Assembly: GCF_007786475.1 (NCBI RefSeq) | Contig: NZ_VNJJ01000006.1 | Location: 124,001 to 188,000 of the forward strand | Reading direction: 5' to 3' | From: Cohnella terricola | GTDB lineage: Bacteria > Bacillota > Bacilli > Paenibacillales > Paenibacillaceae | Length of the DNA stretch: 64,000 nt | Part shown: positions 1 through 7,952 of the stretch, piece after piece | Numbering within the stretch: the first letter of the stretch is position 1 | How the letters are laid out: each line of letters begins with the position of its first letter | Made by a program: the position numbers and the translations under genes | Notes under the pieces: model-generated | Told to the model about the DNA's origin: nothing | Database searches by the model: none | The model's input: the letters and a program-made list of their open reading frames with translations, nothing else

Positions 1-113
1 CGCGGCCCCCACCAACGCGCCAGCAAATCGGGGGTCGTCCAAGCTCGATACACGAGCTCTCTTGGGAAATCGAATTCGCGCGAAGAAATCACTTCGTTAT
101 CGCCGCGGCTCAC
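1..113 (-). CDS. SRPBCC/AHSA1-family protein, N-terminal fragment cut by window edge
   Basis: The minus strand stays open to the left edge. A GTG overlaps the TGA of the preceding SRPBCC gene (GTGA) and has an AGGAGG site 7 nt upstream. The first residues include EFDFPRELVYRAWTTPDLL followed by ARWWGP, the usual opening of AHSA1-like SRPBCC domains, where a small hydrophobic cavity binds a ligand. It is therefore the third gene of the MerR operon and a paralogue of its neighbour. Ligand and function cannot be read from 37 codons. Confidence 0.75.
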   Translation of the reverse strand, partial: MSRGDNEVISSREFDFPRELVYRAWTTPDLLARWWGP

Positions 114-559
114 TCCCCGGCCTCCTCTTCAAGCAGTTTCCCAAGCGCGTTCAGCATTTCCTTCGTCCCATGCTCCCGGATTTCCGGCGTATCGTGTCCG
201 TCCAAAAAGGCGCCTTGCTCCGTAAAAATGAGCTTCGTGCTACCCTCCGACGGGATCAACTCGATCGTTGTAATCGAGACGGACATGCGCGTGCCGTCGG
301 CGTCCAGCGTGTACGTATAAACAATCCGCTGCTCCGGAACAAGCTCTTGGTAACTGGCATCGAAAGTAAATACCGGCCCTCCCGGCGGTCCGCCGCTGCT
401 ATACTCCCGTCCGCCGACCCGAAATTCGAAAATATCAGGCTTCGAATACCACTTGGCCTTCGTTTCAGGGTCGGCCCATGCTTGGTACACCCGCTCCGGC
501 GAAGCGGCATACGTCCGCTCGACAACGAAGGTCGCATGTTTCACGAATCGTTCTTTCAT
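110..559 (-). CDS. SRPBCC (AHSA1-like) domain protein
   Basis: This 149-residue protein is a single START/Bet v1-like domain. After FVVERTYAASPERVY it reads QAWADPETKAKWYSKPD, then a GGREYSSGGP segment and a C-terminal helix with GHDTPEIREHGTKEML, all typical of the AHSA1/SRPBCC family. Such proteins bind small hydrophobic ligands; many are annotated as Hsp90 ATPase activator homologues but have no known bacterial client. The start ATG has AAGGAGG 7 nt upstream and lies 2 nt after the MerR stop. The next gene overlaps its stop codon, so merR and two SRPBCC genes are one transcription unit. Its ligand may be related to the MerR inducer, which is inference. Confidence 0.85.
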   Translation of the reverse strand: MKERFVKHATFVVERTYAASPERVYQAWADPETKAKWYSKPDIFEFRVGGREYSSGGPPGGPVFTFDASYQELVPEQRIVYTYTLDADGTRMSVSITTIELIPSEGSTKLIFTEQGAFLDGHDTPEIREHGTKEMLNALGKLLEEEAGE

Positions 560-561
560 CG

Positions 562-1062
562 TTATTCCTCCTTAGATTCGGTTCTCTTTTTCCCCTCAGC
601 GAGAAACTCTCCCAACGAATCCAGATGCCGCTCCCAGGTTGTTCTCCGTTCAAGGACAGGTTTCTCGAACTCTATCTTCATTGCTTGCAGCATGCTAGCG
701 AAATCTTCAACCGTTAATTGTCCTTGGCCCTGCAACTGCTTGGACACATGACCGAGCAGTTCCAATCGTTGCTGCTGCAGCTTGATCTGCTCTTTGATCC
801 GGCCGATCTGCAGGCTTACGATCTCCAGCGGCCCGATCTGCCCACCGGTCAGGGCCGACTTAATCTCCTCGAGGGTTAAGCCCAGCTCTTTCAGCGATAC
901 AATCTGGTGCAAACGCGACAAATCCGACTCTCCGTACAGCCTGTGTCCGGATTCCGTCTGTTCGGACGGCGAAAACAGCCCGATCTGGTCGTAGAATCGC
1001 AACGTTCGCACCGTAAGTCCTGTCAGCTTGGCCAAGTCCCCGACCTTCCAACGTTTGTTCAT
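562..1062 (-). CDS. MerR-family transcriptional regulator
   Basis: A 166-residue MerR protein. The N-terminal winged helix (about residues 5-75) reads WKVGDLAKLTGLTVRTLRFYD, with the usual GHRLY wing, followed by the long dimerisation helix and a C-terminal effector region. The effector region has no Cys cluster, so a metal-sensing role is unlikely; an organic ligand is more plausible. It is the first gene of an operon with two SRPBCC proteins. Its promoter has the stretched 19-bp spacer with a perfect palindrome that MerR regulators act on, which points to autoregulation. Confidence 0.92.
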   Translation of the reverse strand: MNKRWKVGDLAKLTGLTVRTLRFYDQIGLFSPSEQTESGHRLYGESDLSRLHQIVSLKELGLTLEEIKSALTGGQIGPLEIVSLQIGRIKEQIKLQQQRLELLGHVSKQLQGQGQLTVEDFASMLQAMKIEFEKPVLERRTTWERHLDSLGEFLAEGKKRTESKEE

Positions 1063-1106
1063 GAACCATCTCCATTCTTTGGAGCTAGCTTTATACCGGT
1101 AACTCG

Positions 1107-1137
1107 ATTATAAAACCTTACGTTACGTAAGGTTCAA
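1107..1137 (-). promoter_or_regulatory. MerR-type promoter with 19-bp spacer and palindromic operator
   Basis: On the minus strand, -35 TTGAAC (1132-1137) and -10 TATAAT (1107-1112) are separated by 19 bp. The spacer region holds the perfect inverted repeat AACCTTACG-TTA-CGTAAGGTT (1114-1134). A 19-bp rather than 17-bp spacer with dyad symmetry is the hallmark of promoters activated by MerR proteins through DNA untwisting. The first gene downstream is the merR gene itself. Confidence 0.85.
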
Positions 1138-1161
1138 GCATTATTTTTTAGAGTTTTTCGT

Positions 1162-1617
1162 CTATAATTCCATGGTCATAAACGCGCTGTTCGGATCCTC
1201 TGCGTAACTCCCGAATGGACCGCAGTAGCGGAATCCTGCATTCTCGTACATCCGCCGCGCAGGTTCGAAAGCTTCCATGGAACCCGTCTCCAGGCTTAGT
1301 CTCCGGTAACCGCGCTCTTTCGCAACCGCGATAATGTGCTCCAGAATGTTCCGACCGACGCCCTTCCTTAGGTGCTGCACGACAGTGCGCATCGACTTGA
1401 GCTCGCCATGCTCGGGATCGAGCTCTTTCAGTGCCCCGCAGCCAAGCAGCACATCCTGTTCCCAAGCGCTCCAGAACGTAATATCCGGCTTCTTCAGCCC
1501 GCTCAGATCGAGCGCATGCACACTTTCGGGCGGGGAATGCTCGAACATGCCTTGAAGATGTTCCTTGATTAAGTCCTGCACTTTAGTACCGGTTAAATCA
1601 TCGATTCTGATCTCCAC
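1162..1617 (-). CDS. GNAT-family N-acetyltransferase
   Basis: A 151-residue single-domain GNAT enzyme. The acetyl-CoA site (motif A) reads MRTVVQHLRKGVGRNILEHI, with Q-x-x-K-G-V-G at about residue 80-86, followed by GYRRLSLETGS and the C-terminal ARRMYENAGF helix-strand. The acceptor substrate is unknown; this subgroup contains small-molecule and amino-acid acetyltransferases. The GTG start is chosen because AGGAGG lies 7 nt upstream. It stands alone between the MerR promoter and helD. Confidence 0.85.
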   Translation of the reverse strand: MEIRIDDLTGTKVQDLIKEHLQGMFEHSPPESVHALDLSGLKKPDITFWSAWEQDVLLGCGALKELDPEHGELKSMRTVVQHLRKGVGRNILEHIIAVAKERGYRRLSLETGSMEAFEPARRMYENAGFRYCGPFGSYAEDPNSAFMTMEL

Positions 1618-1690
1618 CGCAACCCCTCCTCATCTCTATATCTTCGAACTCCATTGTACCAAAAATGGGTTCAAAAGAGCGGGCTCTATC

Positions 1691-4108
1691 TTAGCGTCCA
1701 ACCTCATACAACGACGAGTCCAACGCCCGTATGAAGGGCGTCCACTCCCCAGCGGCGTACAGCAGAAGGCGATGCATCGCGCGCGTGCATGCCGTGTAGA
1801 AGAGCTTGCGCTCGCTTTCCCGGCGATAAGTCCGCGATGAAGCGTCGTAGATCAGTACCGCGTCGAATTCGACTCCCTTCGCGAGATACGCGGGAACGAT
1901 CAACGTTCCCTTCTCGAAGACGGGCGTCGTTTTCGTGACGAGCCTTAGCTCTTCGCACCCTAGAGCCGCAAGCTTCTCATAGGCTTCCCGGCTTTCGGAT
2001 GCCGTCCTCGTTACGACAGCGATGGAGGCGTAACCTTCCGCCCTCAGCTGCGCTAGATCGAGCGCAATCCGCTCCGCCCGAGCCTCGCCGTCTGCCGTTT
2101 GCAGAAGCAGCGGCTTTGCGCCCTTTCTATCGAACGGTTCGATCGCCTCTCCGCCCGGCAGTATCGCTTTCGTGAACTCAACGATCTCGCGAGTCGAGCG
2201 GTAGCTGCGGTCGAGCGCAAACCGGGTCGTCTCCGTTTCGCCGTAAAGCCGAACGAGCGGCGAAGCCGCGTCTTGCAAATTCGTCGCCTGCGCGAAGATC
2301 GCTTGGCCGAAATCGCCGAGTACCGTCATGCGGGCACGGGGAAACAGCTTCTTCAGAAACTCGTACTGAAACATCGAGTAATCCTGGCCTTCGTCGACGA
2401 ATACATGCCGCACTTCCGTATTCGTTCGGACCCCTTCTACGAGCTCTTTGAGATACAGATACGGCGTCGCGTCCTCGTACAGCAATTCCCCGCGGCTCAG
2501 CTTCTCTCTCGTATGCCGGCATATTTCCGGCCATAACCCGGGAGCTTCGGCTCCATTCGTCATCTCCCGGTACGCCGTTTCGTCTTCGAACAATTGACCG
2601 TATAATCCGACCATATCAATAAACGACAAACGCTTCACGCCGCGCCGCAAAGGCTTGAATTGCTCCTTCAAAACCATGCGGCGAAGATGATCTTCCTCTC
2701 GGTCCGCAAAGTCGAAAACATCGTCATCTTGGCGGCTAATCTTATCCGGTTCGCCGTAGATATCGACATATTGCTGGGCAAAATCAAAGACCGCTTCCTC
2801 TTTATGCAACGCTCGGTATGCCTCGGCGTACTGATCGTTATCCAGGTAATTAAGCCCCTCCTGTACCCAGAGCTCTTCCCGCTCCTTGCGTTCCAGCAAG
2901 GTTAGCTCCTTCATCAGCCACTCCTGCAGTTGAACGACCCGGTTACTCAAGCGAACGGACGGATCATAACCGTAAAACTGCGATTTGATCCGCTCGGCGG
3001 AGATCAGATCGCGATCCCTGAACCGGATCGGGTGGAATCGCATGCCTTCCCGCCCCAGCCATAACGCATAGTTCCGGAGCGCTTGAAGGTACTCTTCCGA
3101 CGACTTATACCGGATGCCGTTCATCCGCGCTTCGTATCCTGGCGCCCCTTCTTCGGTCAGTGTGTACTCCAACTGGTCGAAAGGGTCTTCCGGTCGCAAA
3201 TCCGATCCAAGTCCGTATTCCAAATATTCCTGAAAGGTCGTCTGCTGCATATTCTCTTCCCCGAGCTCGGGGAGGACCGTAGACACATAGCTGTTAAACA
3301 TCGGATTCGGCGAGAACAGGACGATTTGGTCAGCTCTAAGCTTCTCGCGATGTTTGTATAGCAAGTACGCGACCCGCTGTAGCGCCGCCGATGTTTTCCC
3401 ACTGCCGGCAGCCCCCTGCACGATGAGCATCCGGCTATTATCGTCGCGGATGATGGCATTCTGCTCCTTCTGGATGGTGGCCACGATACTTTTCATCTGC
3501 GCGTCCGCACCCTTGCCGAGCACTTGCTGCAGCAACTCGTCCCCGATCGTCAAGCTGGAGTCGAACAGGTTGCGGAGCTGCCCATCGCGTATCTGGTATT
3601 GTCGCTTCAGCGTCATCGTTCCTTCGACGCATCCTCCTGGCGTCTCGAAGAAGGCCGCTCCCGGAGAATGATCGTAGTACATGCTCGCAATCGGCGTGCG
3701 CCAATCATAGATCAGGAAGCTCAACCCGTCGTCCTCGACGAAGCTCGATACGCCTATATAGACTTGCTCTTGGGAGTCCAAACCCTTCTCCTGGAAATCG
3801 ATCCGTCCGAAATAAGGAGAAGGAAGCAACCGGTTTAGCCCTTTCCACTGCTGCTGCAGTTGCCGGTGCCTGCGTTCCCTTTCGGACAACACCGCGGCCT
3901 GCTGCCGAATCGTGAAGTACGACTCTTCGAAATCTTCCTGCGTGCTTGTATTCACCGTAACTTCTTCCCAGAATCGCTTGCGGATGTCGGCCGCTTGGTC
4001 GCGAAGCAAGTCGGCTTCGGGTTCCAGTTCGGCGATTCTCGCTCTTAGCTTTACGGTGACCCGATCCAACCGATCCTGCTCTTGCCGCCAATCCTTTGCG
4101 CTCGTCAT
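1691..4108 (-). CDS. helD: RNA polymerase recycling motor HelD (UvrD-like ATPase)
   Basis: HelD binds RNA polymerase, inserts arms into its channels and releases stalled enzyme from nucleic acid using ATP. The protein (805 aa from the chosen start) has an N-terminal coiled-coil arm, then superfamily-1 helicase domains with Walker A GAAGSGKT near residue 233, a DEGQD motif II, and late SF1 motifs (RSYRSTREI; TRAMHRLLLY). The reading frame extends 23 codons further to 4177. However, the only clear promoter would start transcription near 4191, leaving almost no leader, and no ribosome site precedes that ATG. The ATG at 4108 has AAGGAG 13 nt upstream and begins at the expected N-terminal arm. No adjacent partner gene. 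Confidence 0.93.
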   Translation of the reverse strand: MTSAKDWRQEQDRLDRVTVKLRARIAELEPEADLLRDQAADIRKRFWEEVTVNTSTQEDFEESYFTIRQQAAVLSERERRHRQLQQQWKGLNRLLPSPYFGRIDFQEKGLDSQEQVYIGVSSFVEDDGLSFLIYDWRTPIASMYYDHSPGAAFFETPGGCVEGTMTLKRQYQIRDGQLRNLFDSSLTIGDELLQQVLGKGADAQMKSIVATIQKEQNAIIRDDNSRMLIVQGAAGSGKTSAALQRVAYLLYKHREKLRADQIVLFSPNPMFNSYVSTVLPELGEENMQQTTFQEYLEYGLGSDLRPEDPFDQLEYTLTEEGAPGYEARMNGIRYKSSEEYLQALRNYALWLGREGMRFHPIRFRDRDLISAERIKSQFYGYDPSVRLSNRVVQLQEWLMKELTLLERKEREELWVQEGLNYLDNDQYAEAYRALHKEEAVFDFAQQYVDIYGEPDKISRQDDDVFDFADREEDHLRRMVLKEQFKPLRRGVKRLSFIDMVGLYGQLFEDETAYREMTNGAEAPGLWPEICRHTREKLSRGELLYEDATPYLYLKELVEGVRTNTEVRHVFVDEGQDYSMFQYEFLKKLFPRARMTVLGDFGQAIFAQATNLQDAASPLVRLYGETETTRFALDRSYRSTREIVEFTKAILPGGEAIEPFDRKGAKPLLLQTADGEARAERIALDLAQLRAEGYASIAVVTRTASESREAYEKLAALGCEELRLVTKTTPVFEKGTLIVPAYLAKGVEFDAVLIYDASSRTYRRESERKLFYTACTRAMHRLLLYAAGEWTPFIRALDSSLYEVGR

Positions 4109-4157
4109 CCTTCTGAACACGCTCCTTATCGATCGTTTCTGGAGGGGAAAAGAACGT

Positions 4158-4187
4158 TTGACAAACCGTCCGGCCATGTGATAAGAT
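4158..4187 (+). promoter_or_regulatory. Candidate sigma-A promoter reading rightward, away from helD
   Basis: TTGACA (4158-4163), an 18-bp spacer and TAAGAT (4182-4187) predict a start near 4194. No protein gene follows on this strand, but a strong intrinsic terminator sits at 4294-4322, so the product would be a short RNA of about 130 nt. It is interleaved with the helD promoter, so the two cannot easily be occupied together. Seen by eye only. Confidence 0.4.
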
Positions 4188-4197
4188 TAAAGTGTAA

Positions 4198-4226
4198 ATA
4201 AAATGCATTAAATTTGTCCTTTTCAA
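4198..4226 (-). promoter_or_regulatory. Probable helD promoter
   Basis: On the minus strand, TTGAAA (4221-4226), 17 bp and TTTTAT (4198-4203) give a predicted start near 4191. This leaves an 80-nt leader to the ATG at 4108, and is the reason the longer reading frame start was not used. Confidence 0.5.
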
Positions 4227-4293
4227 GAAAAACTCCAGAGGTTTTACCATCTTAACACAACGCGTCTTTGCGTGCAATTATTTTTAAATGACC

Positions 4294-4322
4294 GAACCCG
4301 GCAAACCTGCCGGGTTCTTTTT
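4294..4322 (+). terminator. Intrinsic terminator
   Basis: A 10-bp perfect stem GAACCCGGCA / TGCCGGGTTC with an AACC loop is followed by five T. It is oriented to stop rightward transcription, yet no rightward gene lies upstream. It fits the orphan promoter at 4158-4187. Confidence 0.75.
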
Positions 4323-4347
4323 ATTTGTTATTCTTTCTCCGCCATTC

Positions 4348-4471
4348 GTAGTCCGACGAAACCGAACTAAATTGCTCGAATCCACATCCACGCCGCCTGT
4401 AGTCCGACGAAACCGAACTATATCGCTCGAACCCACCTCTCACGCGCCTGTAGTCCGACGAAACCGTACTA
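4348..4471. repeat. Three tandem copies of a 51-bp unit with a 22-bp near-palindromic core
   Basis: The core GTAGTCCGACGAAACCGAAC (plus TA) begins at 4348, 4399 and 4450, so the period is exactly 51 bp. Copies 1 and 2 have identical cores; copy 3 has one change (CCGTACTA). The ends TAGTCCG and CGAACTA form an imperfect inverted repeat, better as RNA from the minus strand where the mismatch becomes a G.U pair. The rest of the unit (ttgctcgaa, then a C-rich stretch) is less conserved. It fills the space between helD and the DMT transporter gene. Function unknown. Confidence 0.85.
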
Positions 4472-4520
4472 AAATTCTACTACCTCGCCCAAGGCTGCCG
4501 ATTCTACACAGACAACCAGT

Positions 4521-5444
4521 TTATGTCCCGACCGAGTTATCGATCCGGCTAGAAGCGGCAGGAGTGTTCGCTGGTTTTTCCTTATGCCCTGGCTTCGCGA
4601 AACTAAGTATGAGAAAGCCGATGACGAATATGAGCGTTCCGCCGATTACGTAGATCGTAATCGGGTCGCGGAAGAACAAATACGACCAGACGATCGCAAA
4701 AATAACGGTGCAATTGCCGACGATCGCGACGATCGCGAACGGCACCCGCTTGATCGCTTCCGCGAACCAGAAAAAGCTGAGCCCGGTGATAATCCCGAGA
4801 AGGACTAAAGCACTCCACGCCCAAGCCGATACCGGACCGATAAACCCGTGCGATTGGATCGGAATCGGTGCGGCGACGATTATGGTGCTTAACAGGAAAA
4901 CGGACAAGTTCATATTGCCGTTATCCATCGTCTTCAGCAGCATACGCTGGCTAAGGACATGCACTGCGGCACCGATCCCAGCCAACGTGAACAGCAGCGT
5001 CGTCAACCCGCTGCCTTCTGCCAATTCGCCGAGCGGCGTGCCGTTCCAACCCACGACGATGACGCCGGCAACGCAGAATGCCGCGGCAACCCAGCCCCTC
5101 GGCGATATTTTTTCTTTGAACAGCAAACCGGCCGCTAACAGCAATACGACGGTCTGAACAGGCTGAACGAGAATATTGCCGTAGGAGTATCCGATCTTCA
5201 AAGCGATATTCTCGAACGTATAATTGGCCGCTTTCCCGATGGCGCCTATCCAGATCCATTTCATCCCCATGCGAATTTGAAGCCGGCCGTCACGAATATA
5301 CAGGGAGATGCCAAGAAAGATCACTCCGAAAAAAAAGCGAGCGAACGAAATGATGGCGCTGTCCACCATCGTCGACGCCGTTTTGACAAGCACGCCAACG
5401 AAGCTCCAAGCCAGCGTCGCCAGCAGGAGTAGTATATAACTCAA
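4521..5444 (-). CDS. EamA/DMT-superfamily membrane transporter
   Basis: A 307-residue hydrophobic protein with about ten transmembrane helices arranged as two EamA repeats. The first begins LLLATLAWSFVGVLVKTAST; the second ends AIVWSYLFFRDPITIYVIGGTLIF, the canonical final EamA segment with its FRDPIT turn. DMT proteins export or exchange metabolites such as amino acids; the substrate cannot be predicted here. The TTG start is supported by AGAGGGTG 7 nt upstream. No close functional partner. Confidence 0.88.
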   Translation of the reverse strand: MSYILLLLATLAWSFVGVLVKTASTMVDSAIISFARFFFGVIFLGISLYIRDGRLQIRMGMKWIWIGAIGKAANYTFENIALKIGYSYGNILVQPVQTVVLLLAAGLLFKEKISPRGWVAAAFCVAGVIVVGWNGTPLGELAEGSGLTTLLFTLAGIGAAVHVLSQRMLLKTMDNGNMNLSVFLLSTIIVAAPIPIQSHGFIGPVSAWAWSALVLLGIITGLSFFWFAEAIKRVPFAIVAIVGNCTVIFAIVWSYLFFRDPITIYVIGGTLIFVIGFLILSFAKPGHKEKPANTPAASSRIDNSVGT

Positions 5445-5485
5445 GATGATTCACCCTCTTCGATCGCATCAGGAAACAAACTAAA

Positions 5486-5524
5486 GAGGCTGCCCCCTTG
5501 AACGACTACGGCAGGGGCAACCTC
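5486..5524 (-). terminator. Probable terminator of the epimerase gene
   Basis: Read leftward, GAGG-TGCCCC pairs with GGGGCA-CCTC and is followed by CTTTAGTTTGTTT. It lies just beyond the stop of the SDR gene and before the DMT transporter start. Confidence 0.6.
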
Positions 5525-5535
5525 CTATGAATCTA

Positions 5536-6402
5536 TTATTTGCCGAGTTGCTCGCGCCATTTGTACTTCGGTGTCCAGCCCAGCAGTTTCATAGCTTTCT
5601 CGCTGCTAAGCAACGATTCGTGCCCCTCCAGGGGCGCACGGAAATCCGTCACTTCAGGATAACGCGCAGCCATCAACTCGCGGCTCGGAACGGCCATACT
5701 CGTCTCGTCGGAGGCGAGATTAAGCGCGACAGAACCGAGTCCATCCGTCTCAATCGCCAGACGGCAGGCTTCCGCGGCATCGCGGGTATCGATGTAGCTC
5801 CACAGAATCCGTTCGCGTTCTTCCGGATTGTTGATCCAAGATGGAAATCGCTCGTACCATTCAGGAGGAATCACGTTGCCGAGACGCAGCGATACGACCT
5901 GAATGCCAGTTCTACGATGGAACATGTCCGCGGTCAATTCGTTCACGACCTTCGATAAGCCGTAGCTATCCTGCGGCAACTGCGGGTGCGCTTCATCCAT
6001 CGGCACGTATTGCGGTCCGAACGGATGAACGGCGAAGCAAATCCCGTACGAGGATTCGCTGGAAGCGATGACTGCTTTCTTGATGCCTAGTCCTGAAGCC
6101 GCTTCCAAAACATTGTAAGTCGCCATCACATTATTGCGGAATGTGACTTCCGGCGGTACCATTCCCGCTCTTGGGATCGCCGCCATATGAACGACCGCGT
6201 CGGCCCCGGCCAAAGCGCCGTAAGTCTGGCCCAAATCTTCAAGGTCTACGATAAGCGTCGGGCACAGCGGCTCCTCAGGGTGGCGCGTATCGACATTAAG
6301 CACCTCGTAACCGCTCTCAACGAAATGCTTGACGACCCATCGTCCCAGCATGCCGCTCCCGCCGGTCACGACTACTTTTTTCGTTTGATCAGCCATTGCC
6401 AT
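5536..6402 (-). CDS. NAD-dependent epimerase/dehydratase (extended SDR)
   Basis: A 288-residue extended short-chain dehydrogenase. The nucleotide site TGGSGMLG sits near residue 13; VVHMAAIPRAG follows the fifth strand; the catalytic pair is in SYGLSKVVNE (Tyr-x-x-x-Lys); an ASSESSYG segment supplies the Ser. These enzymes act on nucleotide sugars or related sugars. The substrate is not evident because no sugar-synthesis genes are adjacent. The start follows GGAGGG; either the first or the third codon (both ATG) could be used. Confidence 0.87.
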   Translation of the reverse strand: MAMADQTKKVVVTGGSGMLGRWVVKHFVESGYEVLNVDTRHPEEPLCPTLIVDLEDLGQTYGALAGADAVVHMAAIPRAGMVPPEVTFRNNVMATYNVLEAASGLGIKKAVIASSESSYGICFAVHPFGPQYVPMDEAHPQLPQDSYGLSKVVNELTADMFHRRTGIQVVSLRLGNVIPPEWYERFPSWINNPEERERILWSYIDTRDAAEACRLAIETDGLGSVALNLASDETSMAVPSRELMAARYPEVTDFRAPLEGHESLLSSEKAMKLLGWTPKYKWREQLGK

Positions 6403-6618
6403 CTTTCCCTCCGTATCTCCGATGTTAGATTCATCATTTTAGAAATTTCTGTCCAGATACTTAGAAGTATAATGTTCATCCGCGAGAAAAGTCTACTTAC
6501 ATTATTCCGCAGCTCCTTGATCCGCGGGAGTTGTCAATTATAACCAAAAAATCCCGTGATTGGCGAGAAGGAGTGTGCGATAATTACGATATGAAAAAAG
6601 GGCGGAGGTGCCGACGAA

Positions 6619-7602
6619 ATGAACTATACGATTCGCAAGCTGCGCCACCCGGACGATTACGAAGACGTAGCCCCGCTTCTTAATCTGATCTGGTCTGAGC
6701 CTACAACGGCCGAAAGGCTGCAGGAGGACGAAGAGAAGATCCCTCCGGGACAGCTGCATTATAACGAGGACGGACAGCTGATGGGATGGGATCGGCCCAA
6801 GTGGGTCGCGGAAGACGAGCGAGGCCAAGTCGTTGCCTACGCGATCGCCTGGAGAGCGCCTTGGTTCACGCCGGGAGAGCTGGTCCATACCCTCGTCGTC
6901 CACCCCGACGCCCGGGGGAACGGAGTCGGAGGAGCATTGTACGCCACGCTTCTAGAGTGGGCGAAGGAAGTCCGAGCATCTAGGCTGATCGACTTTATAC
7001 GGGAGTCGGACGAGCAGTCGATCGCGTTCGCGGAACGCCGCGGTTACGCCACAGAACGGCACAGCTTCGAATCGGTGCTCGAGCTGAAGACGTTCCGTTT
7101 CGACGAGAAGCTGGAGGCATCAATCGCCGATGCGGAACGCGGCGGTATTCGTTTCGTGACACTTGCGGAGGAACCCGGCGAAGAGAATGAGAGAAAGCTG
7201 CACGAACTGTACAAAGTTACACATTTCGATATTCCGGGTTTTACCGGGGATTATCCTTGGTTCGAGGAGTGGAAAAAGTGGAATCTCGACCCGCCGGGCA
7301 TTCGCCCCGAATGGATCCACATCGCCAAAGACGGAGATCGCTACGTCGGCGTCGTCGCACTACTGCATAACGAGCAGACGCAGGCGATGTACCACGAGTA
7401 CACAGGGATGCTGCCGGAATACCGCGGCCGTCGGATCGCGCTTGCCTTGAAGCTGCTCGGCATACGATCCGCGCTTGCGAGCGGAGCCCCCTACTTAAAA
7501 ACGCACAACGACTCGATGAACGCCCCTATGCTACGCATTAACCGCGATTTGCTCGGTTTCCGTGCGGAGCCGGGCAACTACAAAATGATCCGCGAGCTTT
7601 AG
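6619..7602 (+). CDS. Two-domain GNAT acetyltransferase
   Basis: A 327-residue protein with two GNAT folds. The first carries motif A in HPDARGNGVGGALYATLLEW (about residues 95-114); the second in PEYRGRRIALALKLLGIR (about 265-282), where the pattern is weaker and may not bind acetyl-CoA. Tandem GNATs include mycothiol synthase and a number of resistance or detoxification enzymes, but nothing here fixes the acceptor. GGAGGTG precedes the ATG. It is followed by a stem (7613-7638) with no T-run, so its transcript end is unclear. Confidence 0.87.
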   Translation: MNYTIRKLRHPDDYEDVAPLLNLIWSEPTTAERLQEDEEKIPPGQLHYNEDGQLMGWDRPKWVAEDERGQVVAYAIAWRAPWFTPGELVHTLVVHPDARGNGVGGALYATLLEWAKEVRASRLIDFIRESDEQSIAFAERRGYATERHSFESVLELKTFRFDEKLEASIADAERGGIRFVTLAEEPGEENERKLHELYKVTHFDIPGFTGDYPWFEEWKKWNLDPPGIRPEWIHIAKDGDRYVGVVALLHNEQTQAMYHEYTGMLPEYRGRRIALALKLLGIRSALASGAPYLKTHNDSMNAPMLRINRDLLGFRAEPGNYKMIREL

Positions 7603-7688
7603 CGGGCGCGACGAAGGCACCCTTTTCCGGGTGTCTTCATCAATGTCCAGGCCGTCTGGCACGCTCGTTTACCGGCAAATCTATGATT

Positions 7689-7874
7689 AACGATGTTTTT
7701 CATCGCTTCTCCACTAACTTCTACTGTTTTGTTGCTCAATAGTGATGTTATTCATCGCTACTTACCAGAGATTTCCCACCAGCTCGCGAATGTGATGCTA
7801 ATAACGATGTTTCTCATCGGTATTGGCTTGCGCAGTGGGGCAGGTTCGCTCAATAGCGATGATTTTCAACGTTA
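7689..7874. repeat. Four spaced copies of a short GATG/CATC palindrome in a gene-free stretch
   Basis: This covers most of a 350-bp gap. Cores of about 20 bp start near 7689 (AACGATGTTTTTCATCGC), 7740 (TAGTGATGTTATTCATCGC), 7802 (TAACGATGTTTCTCATCGG) and 7854 (TAGCGATGATTTTCAACG), giving steps of 51, 62 and 52 bp. Each can form a small hairpin, and the central pairs vary between copies. TTGCTCAA or TCGCTCAA directly precedes copies 2 and 4. The architecture resembles the 4348-4471 repeats although the sequence differs. I find no credible gene here: the frame running across it is made of repeat units. Confidence 0.75.
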
Positions 7875-7952
7875 TTTTCGAGTCAACGACACGCTCGAAG
7901 CTGTTGCGAATTGGATTTACGTTATAATCACAACAACAGGAGTGAATGATGA

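Noticed and set aside
7613..7638. Stem GAAGGCACCC / GGGTGTCTTC as a terminator after the double-GNAT gene
   Set aside because: A good stem, but no T-tract follows, so termination is not supported. A similar stem at 38807-38826 is listed with low confidence.
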